Shown here: positions 32,794 to 40,190 of the stretch, one piece after another | Layout: every line of letters begins with the position of its first letter | How positions within the stretch are numbered: the first letter of the stretch is position 1 | DNA from: Enterocloster bolteae | GTDB lineage: Bacteria; Bacillota; Clostridia; Lachnospirales; Lachnospiraceae | Length of the DNA: 55,329 nt | Reading direction: 5' to 3' | Assembly (NCBI GenBank): GCA_021772025.1 | Contig: JAETNT010000026.1 | Location: forward strand, 1 to 55,329 | Made by a program: the position numbers and the translations under genes | The notes under the pieces: generated by a model | Databases searched by the model: none | What the model was told of the DNA's origin: nothing | What the model saw: the letters and a program-made list of their open reading frames with translations, nothing else

Positions 32794-34941
32794 TCAGCAC
32801 TCTTCTATAGACTTTATCACCTCCAAAACCTCTTTCTTTTTCTCTGCTTTCCGGATTTTTTTCAGGGCTTCCGGGCTGGCCAAAAGGTTCATCAGAGATT
32901 TCAGCACATGGACATGACTGTATTGATCCTCCGCTCCAAAAAAGAAAATCATGTCCACTTTTGTCCCTTCTGCAATTTCCACCGGCTTTTTTAGCATAGT
33001 CAGGCTCATACACAGCTTTCTTACCCCCATTTCCGGCCTTGCGTGGGGCATTGCTATCCCCGGTCCGATTACAATGTAGCTTCCCATGGTATGAGAAATT
33101 TCATAGGCCGCCTCCGCATATTCCATAGTAATCCAGTCCTCCTCTAAAAGAGGGCCGGCAGCCATAAAAAGCGCCTCTTTCCAGCTCTCTGCCTCACAGG
33201 CAAGCTGGATTGTTTTTTCAGTAAGCACCTCCTTTAAGCTTACCTCTGTGGGAGTTTTATCCATATCCGCATCCGTTCCTTTCAAAATCTGTTCTAATTC
33301 GTTTTGCAATGATTCTTTGTCTTTCACTGCCGCATACTTTCCAATTGTATCCATAATCTTCTGTACCAGGCCAGCTTTCCGGGGCCTGGAGCACAAATCT
33401 TTTGTAAACAAGTTATCTCTCAAAATCCAGATAGCTTTATAAATCTGGAAAAGGGATTCCACCGGAAGAGAAGGTTTTACAATAACCTGAGGCAGATCAC
33501 ATTCCTTTATCGCTGCAGTGGTAATAATCAGTTCCGGACAGTACTTTCCAATATAATAGTCTGCCTCTGCCAAAGGAGCCGCTGCCGCAATGTCCAAGAT
33601 TGCAACATTCTCCTGAAGCCGGGATTTTAATATCAGGGAAGTTCCAACCCCATTGGAACATATGACCAAAGTTCTTATGGCACGCTTGCGCTTTTCCAAA
33701 TACCGGCTCCGGGCCGCCACAAAGTGGAGCGCTACAAATTCCAGTTCCTCTATGGACAGCTCCTGATGGACATAATGCTCCAGGCTGGCCGTTGATTTTC
33801 TGGCAGCTTCCACATACCGGAAGGAATCTTTCAACATATCTGACAGCTCTCCGCTGGTTCTGATATAGTATCGCTTGCGGAAAATCATCTGGTTCAAATC
33901 CTGGACAAGACCATTATAAAGCTCCCCATCTTCTTGAAATGCTTCCCCCAGATTTTCCTTCATCTGATCTATAATATCTTTCGCAATCTTTTGAATCTCG
34001 GCCAACTGATCCATGTTCCCCACATAAAAATCAAAGGAATACATTCCTTTTAACAGGATAGCCAGATATGCTGCTTCCTCCTTCTGTTTTTTTCCTTCCC
34101 CGGCCCCATTCTTTTCCCCCTTCACACAGTCTTTGCCAGGTGAGAAAAAATAAGTTACGGCCTGCCTGGCAATCTGGTACTCTCTGGTTATGGCTAATGC
34201 CTGAATATCCTCCTTTTGGATCTCTATATACTTTCCAATCCCCACCCGTCCCAGAGCAATGATCAGGTAAATAAGGATTTTATCTCTCTGTTCTTCACTG
34301 AAGCAGAAAACTATTTGATTTTGTATCAGCAGCAAGGTTTCCCGAAGTTTCTGAATTTCTACACCCTTAAAAAGCGCATCTCCCATAGTCTGGTCCAGAG
34401 TATAAAGATCAAACTTCTGCCCAAACACCTCTGCCGGATCCAGCAGCATATTTAAAACCCCATTTCGAATCCATAGTTCTTCCCCGGCAATTGCAATCCC
34501 AAAGTTGGGTTTAGTAATAATCTTAATCCCATATTGGGCGCAAAAGTCTTTTACATGTTTCAAATCCCCTATAATGGTGCTTCTGCTTACATCCAGCTTT
34601 TCTGCTATTTGTTGGATAGTGATGTATTGCCTTTCCATGACTAAAAGCAGCATAATCAACTGGCACCGGCGGCCGGAAGGAATTAGTTCTCCCATATCCG
34701 GTTCTAAAATCTTGCGAAGAATTCTGGCTTTCTCTTCCTCCAAAAGCCCATACTGCCACTCTCCCCTTTTCATACGGATTTCCGGACAGTCCAGTTCCCT
34801 CAGCTGCTTATTGATCTGCTGGATATCTTTCTGAACCGTGCGAACCGATACGGAAAGAGTCTTTGCTAGTTCTTGGCTGGTATAAGGTTTTTGCTGGTGA
34901 AACAAGCTCTTAACCAGCTTAATCTGACGGGGCGACAGCAT
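32794..34941 (-). CDS. BglG-family PRD regulator with EIIB and EIIA domains
   Basis: 715 residues. Order: two N-terminal HTH/Mga-like segments (LSPRQIKLVKSLFHQQKPYTSQELAKTLSVSVRTVQKDI, residues 2-40; ITIQQIAEKLDVSRSTIIGDLKHV near 106-130), PRD1 and PRD2 (about 190-430), an EIIB-like domain with IRTLVICSNGVGTSLILKS (Cys near 428), and a C-terminal fructose/mannitol-type EIIA with IVIGPGIAMPHARPEMG (active His near 624). MtlR/LicR-type DNA-binding activator controlled by phosphorylation. First gene of the operon and the only EIIA source in it, so its EIIA may also feed transport (inference). GAGGAGG precedes the ATG; a TATAAT at 34976-34981 is a candidate -10. Confidence 0.9.
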   Translation of the reverse strand: MLSPRQIKLVKSLFHQQKPYTSQELAKTLSVSVRTVQKDIQQINKQLRELDCPEIRMKRGEWQYGLLEEEKARILRKILEPDMGELIPSGRRCQLIMLLLVMERQYITIQQIAEKLDVSRSTIIGDLKHVKDFCAQYGIKIITKPNFGIAIAGEELWIRNGVLNMLLDPAEVFGQKFDLYTLDQTMGDALFKGVEIQKLRETLLLIQNQIVFCFSEEQRDKILIYLIIALGRVGIGKYIEIQKEDIQALAITREYQIARQAVTYFFSPGKDCVKGEKNGAGEGKKQKEEAAYLAILLKGMYSFDFYVGNMDQLAEIQKIAKDIIDQMKENLGEAFQEDGELYNGLVQDLNQMIFRKRYYIRTSGELSDMLKDSFRYVEAARKSTASLEHYVHQELSIEELEFVALHFVAARSRYLEKRKRAIRTLVICSNGVGTSLILKSRLQENVAILDIAAAAPLAEADYYIGKYCPELIITTAAIKECDLPQVIVKPSLPVESLFQIYKAIWILRDNLFTKDLCSRPRKAGLVQKIMDTIGKYAAVKDKESLQNELEQILKGTDADMDKTPTEVSLKEVLTEKTIQLACEAESWKEALFMAAGPLLEEDWITMEYAEAAYEISHTMGSYIVIGPGIAMPHARPEMGVRKLCMSLTMLKKPVEIAEGTKVDMIFFFGAEDQYSHVHVLKSLMNLLASPEALKKIRKAEKKKEVLEVIKSIEEC

Positions 34942-35104
34942 CCTCCACCTCCTCTCTTATTTGTTTCTGTCTCTATTATAATTGTTTATTTCTTGTAAGA
35001 AAAATGCTTTGTTTTACACTTTTTTATGCAGATTTCTGTATATTTCCATATTTAAAAGGGATAAAAGAGATTCTTTTTTACATAATAAATCTGGAGGTGA
35101 TAAG

Positions 35105-35239
35105 ATGTGCCATAAGACTAAAACCATAAATCATGAGAAAAATACCAAGCCCCGGAATGCTGAAATCGATCCCAAAGAAATTGCAGAGCCACTTCCCGAG
35201 TCTACCCGGGAGCGGAGAGACGGCCCTGGCGGAGATTAA
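35105..35239 (+). CDS. Small polar protein of unknown function
   Basis: 44 residues from an ATG with GGAGGTGA 6 nt upstream, a very strong ribosome binding site; the frame open from 34982 is upstream noise. The product (MCHKTKTINHEKNTKPRNAE..., ending STRERRDGPGGD) is hydrophilic, charged and without hydrophobic helix. It is divergent from the PTS regulator and followed by the second copy of the repeated bidirectional terminator. I believe near-identical peptides exist in related gut Clostridia, but this is recollection. Function unknown. Confidence 0.55.
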   Translation: MCHKTKTINHEKNTKPRNAEIDPKEIAEPLPESTRERRDGPGGD

Positions 35240-35263
35240 AAGGCAGTAACGCCAAATCTAAAA

Positions 35264-35346
35264 AGGGATGTTACAAAATGAAACCAGCAGCCTTTCTGTA
35301 AATGAATCGGCGTCTGCTTTATTTCATTTCGTAACATCCTCTTTTA
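35264..35346. terminator. Bidirectional terminator-like hairpin, copy 2 of the repeated element
   Basis: Arms 35264-35283 and 35322-35340 (GGATGTTAC..AATGAAA type, 17 of 19 paired) close over an inner GCAG/CTGC stem. CTTTTATT follows on the plus strand and CTTTTTAGA on the minus strand. Arm sequence nearly equals the copy at 10860-10925, while the loops differ. Confidence 0.7.
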
Positions 35347-35353
35347 TTCCTGA

Positions 35354-36838
35354 TTATTCCAGCAGTTCCCCAACCATGGCGGCATCAAAAACTACTTTCG
35401 GCATATGGTTTACTTCTATCTGGTAAAGGGCATTGGCGGCAATGTGTTCAGCCGCCTGCTCCAGATCCCGGATACCGCTGGTATCTGAAAAGATTTCAAT
35501 TACCGCGTCCATTGCTTCTTTTGTCAGAATACATTCTTCCTCTTTCATACTCATTCGCTTCAGCACTTTGGGAAGCGCGTATTTCAGAAAAATAATCCGC
35601 TTTTCCTCCGGCGTATAGTCGGGGATATCTATTACGGCAAAACGTGACATTAATGGAGCGCTGATCTTGCTTTTATCATTGGCAGTGGCGATAGGATATA
35701 CTCCTGCCGTGGGAATCATACATTCCATATAATTGTCTGTAAATCCCAGGTTGTCCAAAAGAGTCAACAGCACATCCGCCGGATTTCCGTTGCCCTTTCC
35801 GGCAGAAGCCTTGTCCAGCTCATTAATAATAAACACCAGATTGGATTCCCCGGCCATGGAAAATGCTTCCATAATAATACCCGGTTTCGCGTTGGAATAG
35901 ATCCTGGAGCTTCCTGTAAGCTGCTCCGGATCGTTTATGGAGCTCATATCCAGGGTAGTCCAGGAAAGCTTCAAGATCCGGGCCACCGCATAAGCAATCT
36001 GGGATTTTCCCGTTCCTGCAGGGCCTACCAGCAAAAGGCCGTAAGCAGGCAGGGTATGGGTGCGGTTGATCTGGATAATGGTTTCCATAATCCGCTGCTT
36101 TACCCGCTCTAAGCCGTACAGCTCCTCATCCAGGATCCGGCGGGCTTTCTCCGGGTCAATAGCTTCAAAATAATTATTTTTCCATTGGATATTCATCATA
36201 ATGGACAGGGCCCGCTGGGCGTGGCGCCTTTCCTCCGGGGACACCTCGTGGGACTTGGCAACCGCCAGATTTCTCCTGGCCCAGAGCCGGATATTATCGG
36301 GCATAGTATTCCCCGCACAGGTCATAAAATCAGTAATACTCTGGATGCTGGTAAGCTTCATGCTGTCCCCGGCTTCATCCTGCTCTTCCTCATTCTGTTC
36401 TTCCTCCGGCGCACTGCTGGAAAACAGCCTTTCAATCATGAACTGTAAAAAGCCATCTTCTGCTGACAGCTTGGTGCCGCCTCCAAAGGCGATCTCCCGG
36501 ATTTTATATACCCCGTATCCTTCTTCCCTGTTCTCACCGGACAGGCGGACACTGATATGGTTTTCTCCCAGCCATTTTATCAGGCTGACAAAGCGGGCGT
36601 CTATCCGCAAAATATCTGCAGTGAATTTTCCGTCCTCCTCCTTAAATTCAAAAGCAGTTTCCTTATCCGGATTGGTAAAAACACCGCAGGAGTGATGCTT
36701 CCATTTTCTCTTCCGGTTATCTAAAACAAGAATCGGCTTTTCCGGGGAAGCCTCCGGCTGGCTGGAAGCAAATGTGGTATAGGTGCATCGGGTTTTGGTT
36801 TTTTCCTCCGTTCCACCGCTGAAATCAAATACCGGCAT
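35354..36838 (-). CDS. Lon-like AAA+ ATPase lacking a protease domain
   Basis: 494 residues. Residues 1-230 are an unrecognised N-terminal region with an acidic linker (APEEEQNEEEQDEAGD, 143-158). The AAA module follows the Lon pattern: EELYGLERVKQRIMETI (238-254), Walker A GPAGTGKS (272-279), Walker B LVFIINELDK (334-343) with Asn339 where Lon has Asp, sensor 1 ATAND (384-388), arginine finger SRF (R399) and sensor 2 GIRDLEQ (R457). The protein ends where the Lon Ser/Lys protease domain would begin. Likely an unfoldase or remodeller with an unknown partner (inference). Its start overlaps the tag gene by 14 nt. Confidence 0.82.
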   Translation of the reverse strand: MPVFDFSGGTEEKTKTRCTYTTFASSQPEASPEKPILVLDNRKRKWKHHSCGVFTNPDKETAFEFKEEDGKFTADILRIDARFVSLIKWLGENHISVRLSGENREEGYGVYKIREIAFGGGTKLSAEDGFLQFMIERLFSSSAPEEEQNEEEQDEAGDSMKLTSIQSITDFMTCAGNTMPDNIRLWARRNLAVAKSHEVSPEERRHAQRALSIMMNIQWKNNYFEAIDPEKARRILDEELYGLERVKQRIMETIIQINRTHTLPAYGLLLVGPAGTGKSQIAYAVARILKLSWTTLDMSSINDPEQLTGSSRIYSNAKPGIIMEAFSMAGESNLVFIINELDKASAGKGNGNPADVLLTLLDNLGFTDNYMECMIPTAGVYPIATANDKSKISAPLMSRFAVIDIPDYTPEEKRIIFLKYALPKVLKRMSMKEEECILTKEAMDAVIEIFSDTSGIRDLEQAAEHIAANALYQIEVNHMPKVVFDAAMVGELLE

Positions 36839-37427
36839 GGTTTGTCTCCTTCTGTAATATATAATCTTTCACCTGACGGGCAAGAAAGCATCCGTCTTCA
36901 TGGGAGTAAATCACTCCCACTGCCTGCAGATAGGCATAGATAATCGTAGTTCCCACAAACTTCATCCCCCGTTTTTTCAGATCCTCTGACACGGCGTCTG
37001 ACAGGGGTGATGAGGTGAGATGATTTTCGTAAATAACTTTTCCCTCTGTCCAGTGCCACAGGTACTGGGAAAAGCTTCCGTATTCCTTTTGAATCTCCCG
37101 AAAAATCCGGGCATTGGTTATGGCCGCCCGGATTTTCAGCTTGTTGCGGATAATCTCCGGATTTTCCTTAAGCTCCTTTATTTTATCTTCCCCATAAGCG
37201 CAAATAGCTTCCAGATCAAAATTGTCAAATGCCCTGCCAAACGCCTCCTGTTTATTCAGGACACATTCCCAGGAAAGCCCTGCCTGAAAGGATTCTAATA
37301 TGAGCATCTCAAGGAGCTTATGATCATCGTGAACCGGCACTCCCCACTCTTCATCGTGATACCGGATGTAACGTTGGTTTTTTGGATTTGCCCACCAGCA
37401 CCGGCATTTTCCGTCTGCCCATTCCAT
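36825..37427 (-). CDS. tag: DNA-3-methyladenine glycosylase I
   Basis: Removes 3-methyladenine from alkylated DNA. 200 residues from the ATG at 37427 (AGGAGG 9 nt upstream); the longer frame to 37493 runs into a hairpin. Matches Tag: CRCWWANPKNQRYIRYHDEEWGVPVHDDHKLLEMLILESFQAGLSW, with catalytic-type E45 and zinc ligands Cys/His at the N-terminus (C10, H24) and in YSHEDGCFL at the C-terminus; KKRGMKFVGTTIIYAYLQAVG is the conserved late motif. Translationally linked to the downstream AAA gene by overlap. Confidence 0.94.
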   Translation of the reverse strand: MEWADGKCRCWWANPKNQRYIRYHDEEWGVPVHDDHKLLEMLILESFQAGLSWECVLNKQEAFGRAFDNFDLEAICAYGEDKIKELKENPEIIRNKLKIRAAITNARIFREIQKEYGSFSQYLWHWTEGKVIYENHLTSSPLSDAVSEDLKKRGMKFVGTTIIYAYLQAVGVIYSHEDGCFLARQVKDYILQKETNHAGI

Positions 37428-37461
37428 ATGGCAATACCTCCTAATATAGTAATGAATTTCT

Positions 37462-37500
37462 ACCCTCAGTGAACAAGGGGACCCACAGTTCACTGAGGGT
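37462..37500. repeat. 13-bp perfect inverted repeat
   Basis: Arms 37462-37474 and 37488-37500 (ACCCTCAGTGAAC and complement) with a 13-nt loop. It lies 12 nt after the PNPOx gene and 35 nt before the tag start; no U-run follows, so it may be a weak terminator, an mRNA-stabilising hairpin or an operator. Confidence 0.6.
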
Positions 37501-37512
37501 ACCTTTGACGGA

Positions 37513-38136
37513 TTACATTAGTTTCTGTACCGCTTTCCGCAGGCAAATCTGAAAACAGTTTCCGCAGTGGAGGCACCGGCTTTCATCGATTACCCGGGGA
37601 AAGGTGTTGCTGATACAGCCTGAGGGACATACGCTTCTGCAGCCCTGGCAGCCAATACACCTCTCTCCGTCAATGCGGTAACCTCTCTCATGGATCTCTT
37701 CCCCTCCAAAAGAAAAGGCCTGGCGCACCGGTGGCTGCTTACTTAAGTCAAAGTACTCCCCTTCTCCTTTATAAAGGCAAAATACCTCCAGGGCCCTTCT
37801 GCTTTTGGGAGTAGGATAAATTTTTTCCATATAAGGGTTTTTTTGAAAAATTTCCTCCAGCCGGTCTTTCCCGACATTCTCTACCGGCCCCCGAAGGGTA
37901 ATGGCTATGGATGACAGAGTTTCTTCTCCCTTAATGCCGCTTATAGAGACAAACGGTTTTTCCGTTAAGCGGCTGTAAAAGGTCTTCCCATGGGCGGTAA
38001 GAAAATAAAGCCCCTTTTCATCCGCAAGCATTAAATCAATTACCGTGGAACAAGGCAGTCCCCGATCATCTATAGTGGCAAAAACAACGGAATGGATGTC
38101 CTTCTGCAAAATATGTAAAATCTCAGGGGCAGTCAT
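37513..38136 (-). CDS. Pyridoxamine-phosphate-oxidase-like flavoprotein fused to a 2[4Fe-4S] ferredoxin
   Basis: 207 residues. Residues 1-130 match the PNPOx split-barrel fold (IHSVVFATIDDRGLPCSTVIDLMLADEKGLYFLTAHGKTFYSRLTEKPFVSISG), which binds FMN or F420. The C-terminus carries two cluster motifs, CIGCQGCRSVCPSGC and CLHCGNCFQICL, giving two [4Fe-4S] sites. Such fusions are common in anaerobes as small redox proteins; substrate unknown. AAGGAG precedes the ATG. A promoter, a roughly 100-nt structured leader and an intrinsic terminator lie upstream, so expression may be controlled by attenuation. Confidence 0.87.
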   Translation of the reverse strand: MTAPEILHILQKDIHSVVFATIDDRGLPCSTVIDLMLADEKGLYFLTAHGKTFYSRLTEKPFVSISGIKGEETLSSIAITLRGPVENVGKDRLEEIFQKNPYMEKIYPTPKSRRALEVFCLYKGEGEYFDLSKQPPVRQAFSFGGEEIHERGYRIDGERCIGCQGCRSVCPSGCISNTFPRVIDESRCLHCGNCFQICLRKAVQKLM

Positions 38137-38173
38137 AGTATCTTTTCTCCTTTTGGATCCTTCTTCTAAAATT

Positions 38174-38199
38174 ATGAAAAAAACCGCCCTCCGGCGGTT
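38174..38199 (-). terminator. Intrinsic terminator ending the leader/small RNA
   Basis: Stem AACCGCC/GGCGGTT (38182-38188 and 38193-38199), 4-nt loop, followed on the minus strand by seven U. It lies 38 nt upstream of the PNPOx start codon. Confidence 0.8.
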
Positions 38200-38273
38200 C
38201 CTGCAGCCAGCGCCGGCACCCGGCGCTTAAACGCAATTTCAGCAATGCAGGGGTACAGCATATCTCTGCCTGC
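38174..38273 (-). ncRNA. Putative small RNA or riboswitch-like leader
   Basis: Minus-strand transcript predicted from about 38273 to the terminator at 38174. Structure visible by eye: a 5' hairpin GCAGG..CCUGC enclosing CAG..CUG, an A/U-rich joint, a stable stem GCGCCGG-GUG-CCGGCGC (38208-38225 region) and the terminator stem AACCGCC/GGCGGUU. UGCAGG just before the terminator is complementary to CCUGCA of the first hairpin, an alternative pairing. No ORF with a ribosome binding site inside. It is either a cis leader of the PNPOx/ferredoxin gene or an independent RNA; no known riboswitch class was recognised. Confidence 0.5.
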
Positions 38274-38279
38274 AATTAT

Positions 38280-38308
38280 AGTATATTCAACCTTGGTAAA
38301 ATTGTCAA
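38280..38308 (-). promoter_or_regulatory. Consensus sigma-A promoter
   Basis: Minus strand TTGACA (38303-38308), exactly 17 bp, TATACT (38280-38285). Drives the putative leader/small RNA. Confidence 0.8.
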
Positions 38309-38375
38309 TATTTTTACTTCCTAAGGCAGTCTGACGGGCAAACCGGCGCCCGTCAGTCCATTCTGCTTACGGAGT

Positions 38376-38412
38376 ATCCAGCAAAGCCTGCCGGAGGCGC
38401 ATTTTGTCGGAT
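38376..38412 (-). terminator. Hairpin directly after the amidase stop codon
   Basis: Imperfect hairpin (ATCCAGCAAAGCC with GGCGCATTTTGTCGGAT) that resembles the long hairpin at 39266-39331. A further 9-bp stem CTGACGGGC/GCCCGTCAG follows at about 38329-38356. Neither has a strong U-run. Confidence 0.45.
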
Positions 38413-38413
38413 T

Positions 38414-39199
38414 CTAGTAGATCGCCCTCTCCTGAAGCATCAGGGTAGGATACCCATACTGGCGCAGCTTCTGCTCCATAGCGGCGGCATTATCCATGTT
38501 GAGAAATGCCCCCACTCTCACCTGATACCAAGGTTCCTTGTAGACAATGAATACAGGGAATCCCTGGGATCTGAGCCTTGCGGCCTCTTCTTCTGCAAAC
38601 CTTCTGTCCTGGTACGCCCCCACCTGGATCTGGTAATATTCCGGCACCGATTCCTCTTCCTCCCGGATAGTCTTTAAAATTCCCTGGGCAATAGCATTGG
38701 CCACGGCGTCGAATTTCTCATCAAAAATCCGGTTATCCCGGTCATTATCTAAAAATCCCGCTTCCACCAGAACCGCCGGCATCTGTGTTCGGCGCAGCAC
38801 CACCAGCCCCGGTCTTTCCTGGATCCCCAGATTATCATAGCCTGTCAGGTCATGAAGGGACTGGTTAATATTCTGGGCTAACATGTGGCGAATTCCCGAG
38901 TCTTCGTAGACCAGAGTCTCTATCCCTGATGCCGTGCCGGGCTGGGGCATGGCATTGCGGTGGAGCGATACGAAAAAATCCGCTCCGGAACGGTTGGCAA
39001 TCTCTGCTTTTTCATATGGATTATCATACACATCCCGGATCCTGGTATATACCACATTGACCCCGTTTCTCTCCAGGATCTGTCCTACCGCCAAGGCCAG
39101 ACGCAGAGTATCGTCCTTTTCCTTCCTTCCCTCATAGATAGCTCCTGGTTCCTCTCCGCCGTGGCCGGCATCTATCATAACCGTTCTTTGTTGTGCCAA
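38414..39199 (-). CDS. N-acetylmuramoyl-L-alanine amidase with SPOR domain
   Basis: 261 residues. Amidase_3 domain, residues 1-180, with zinc ligands in VMIDAGHGGEEPGA (His), the Glu of the KEKDDTL region, FFVSLHRNAMP (His) and the catalytic Glu in AVLVEAGFLDND. C-terminal SPOR domain about 187-258 (YYQIQVGAYQDRRFAEEEAARLRSQGFPVFIVYKEPWYQVRVGAFLNMDNAAAM) binds denuded glycan strands. There is no signal peptide, as in the mother-cell lysis amidase CwlC of Bacillus, so release at the end of sporulation is a reasonable guess (inference). Monocistronic by its flanking hairpins. Confidence 0.92.
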   Translation of the reverse strand: MAQQRTVMIDAGHGGEEPGAIYEGRKEKDDTLRLALAVGQILERNGVNVVYTRIRDVYDNPYEKAEIANRSGADFFVSLHRNAMPQPGTASGIETLVYEDSGIRHMLAQNINQSLHDLTGYDNLGIQERPGLVVLRRTQMPAVLVEAGFLDNDRDNRIFDEKFDAVANAIAQGILKTIREEEESVPEYYQIQVGAYQDRRFAEEEAARLRSQGFPVFIVYKEPWYQVRVGAFLNMDNAAAMEQKLRQYGYPTLMLQERAIY

Positions 39200-39265
39200 T
39201 TGTCTGCCTCCAAAAAAACTTCTCCTGTTATCATATTCCTTATCCCGAAAATTGACACAAAATAT

Positions 39266-39331
39266 GCGGGAGTTTCGTTAATCCGGCAAAACGCGCCGAT
39301 GACGCTTTTGTCGGATTAGCGAAACTCCCGC
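39266..39331. terminator. Long near-perfect hairpin between amidase and ABC operon
   Basis: Arms of about 31 nt (GCGGGAGTTTCG.. at 39266 and its complement ending 39331) with only a few mismatches. It follows the last permease gene of the ABC operon on the minus strand; the tail is ATATTTTG. Its inner part is similar to the hairpin at 38376-38412. Confidence 0.75.
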
Positions 39332-39347
39332 AGCCGGTTTTGCTGCC

Positions 39348-40178
39348 TTACCCCTTTACCGCTCCTGAGGTCAGTCCCTGTATAAAATATCTCTGAAGGA
39401 ATACAAAAATAATCGTTACCGGAATCGCCGCCACAATACTGGCTGCCATCATATATCCCCAGTTGGTGGACGCTTCTCCCAAAAAGGTCATAACCAGACC
39501 GGAGGCCAGGGTACGCTTGGCCGTGTCGGTTACCAAGGTCATAGAATAGAGCAGATCATTCCAGCTCCACACAAAACCGTAGATTGCAATAGAAATCATT
39601 CCCGGCACGGTAATGGGAAATACAATCTGAAGCATAATCTTTAAGTTCCCCGCTCCGTCAATCTTTGCGCTTTCAATCAGGGAATCGGGAAGCTGGTCAA
39701 AGTAGGACTTTAAAGTCCAGGTACCTACCGGAAGAGTAAATACCACATAGGAAATCAGCAGCGCCCAATAGCTTCCCAGCAGCCCCACTTTCTGCATCAG
39801 AAGATAGATGGATAAAAGCAGGATTGCCTGGGGAAAGGCCTGGCTCATCATAAAAAGTCCCATAATAAATTTCCGTCCCGTATAGCGGAACTTGGAAAAG
39901 CTGTAAGCCGCCATGGCGCATACGGCAGTGGCCATGGCGCTGCTTCCAAAGGATACGATCAAGCTGTTTTTTAAGTATCCCATAATCTTTTCATCCGTTA
40001 CAATCCGGATAATGTTTTCCAGGGTCTTGGTCCCTGTAAAGAAGCCCAGGGTAAAAGTTTCCGCAGACGGCTTAAGAGCCGTATTGATCATCCACAGAAG
40101 AGGAAGGAATACAAATCCTCCGATCAGGATGGTAAATATCCAGAAGAAAGCCCGAAAGGCCGGTGTTTTCCGAAACAT
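39348..40178 (-). CDS. Carbohydrate ABC transporter permease (MalG type)
   Basis: 276 residues, six helices. First helix FFWIFTILIGGFVFLPLLWMINTAL, EAA motif SLIESAKIDGAGNLKIMLQIVFPITVPGM (about 163-191) and the typical C-terminus FIQGLTSGAVKG. Partner of the MalF-type subunit encoded 12 nt upstream. Last gene of a four-gene operon with an FAD-oxidoreductase. No ATPase in the operon; a shared MsmX-type ATPase is expected. Confidence 0.92.
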   Translation of the reverse strand: MFRKTPAFRAFFWIFTILIGGFVFLPLLWMINTALKPSAETFTLGFFTGTKTLENIIRIVTDEKIMGYLKNSLIVSFGSSAMATAVCAMAAYSFSKFRYTGRKFIMGLFMMSQAFPQAILLLSIYLLMQKVGLLGSYWALLISYVVFTLPVGTWTLKSYFDQLPDSLIESAKIDGAGNLKIMLQIVFPITVPGMISIAIYGFVWSWNDLLYSMTLVTDTAKRTLASGLVMTFLGEASTNWGYMMAASIVAAIPVTIIFVFLQRYFIQGLTSGAVKG

Positions 40179-40190
40179 ATTCCTTTCCTC

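Noticed and set aside
38208..38225. GCGCCGG-GTG-CCGGCGC stem as a separate terminator
   Set aside because: No U-run follows on either strand; it is better seen as an inner stem of the leader or small RNA.
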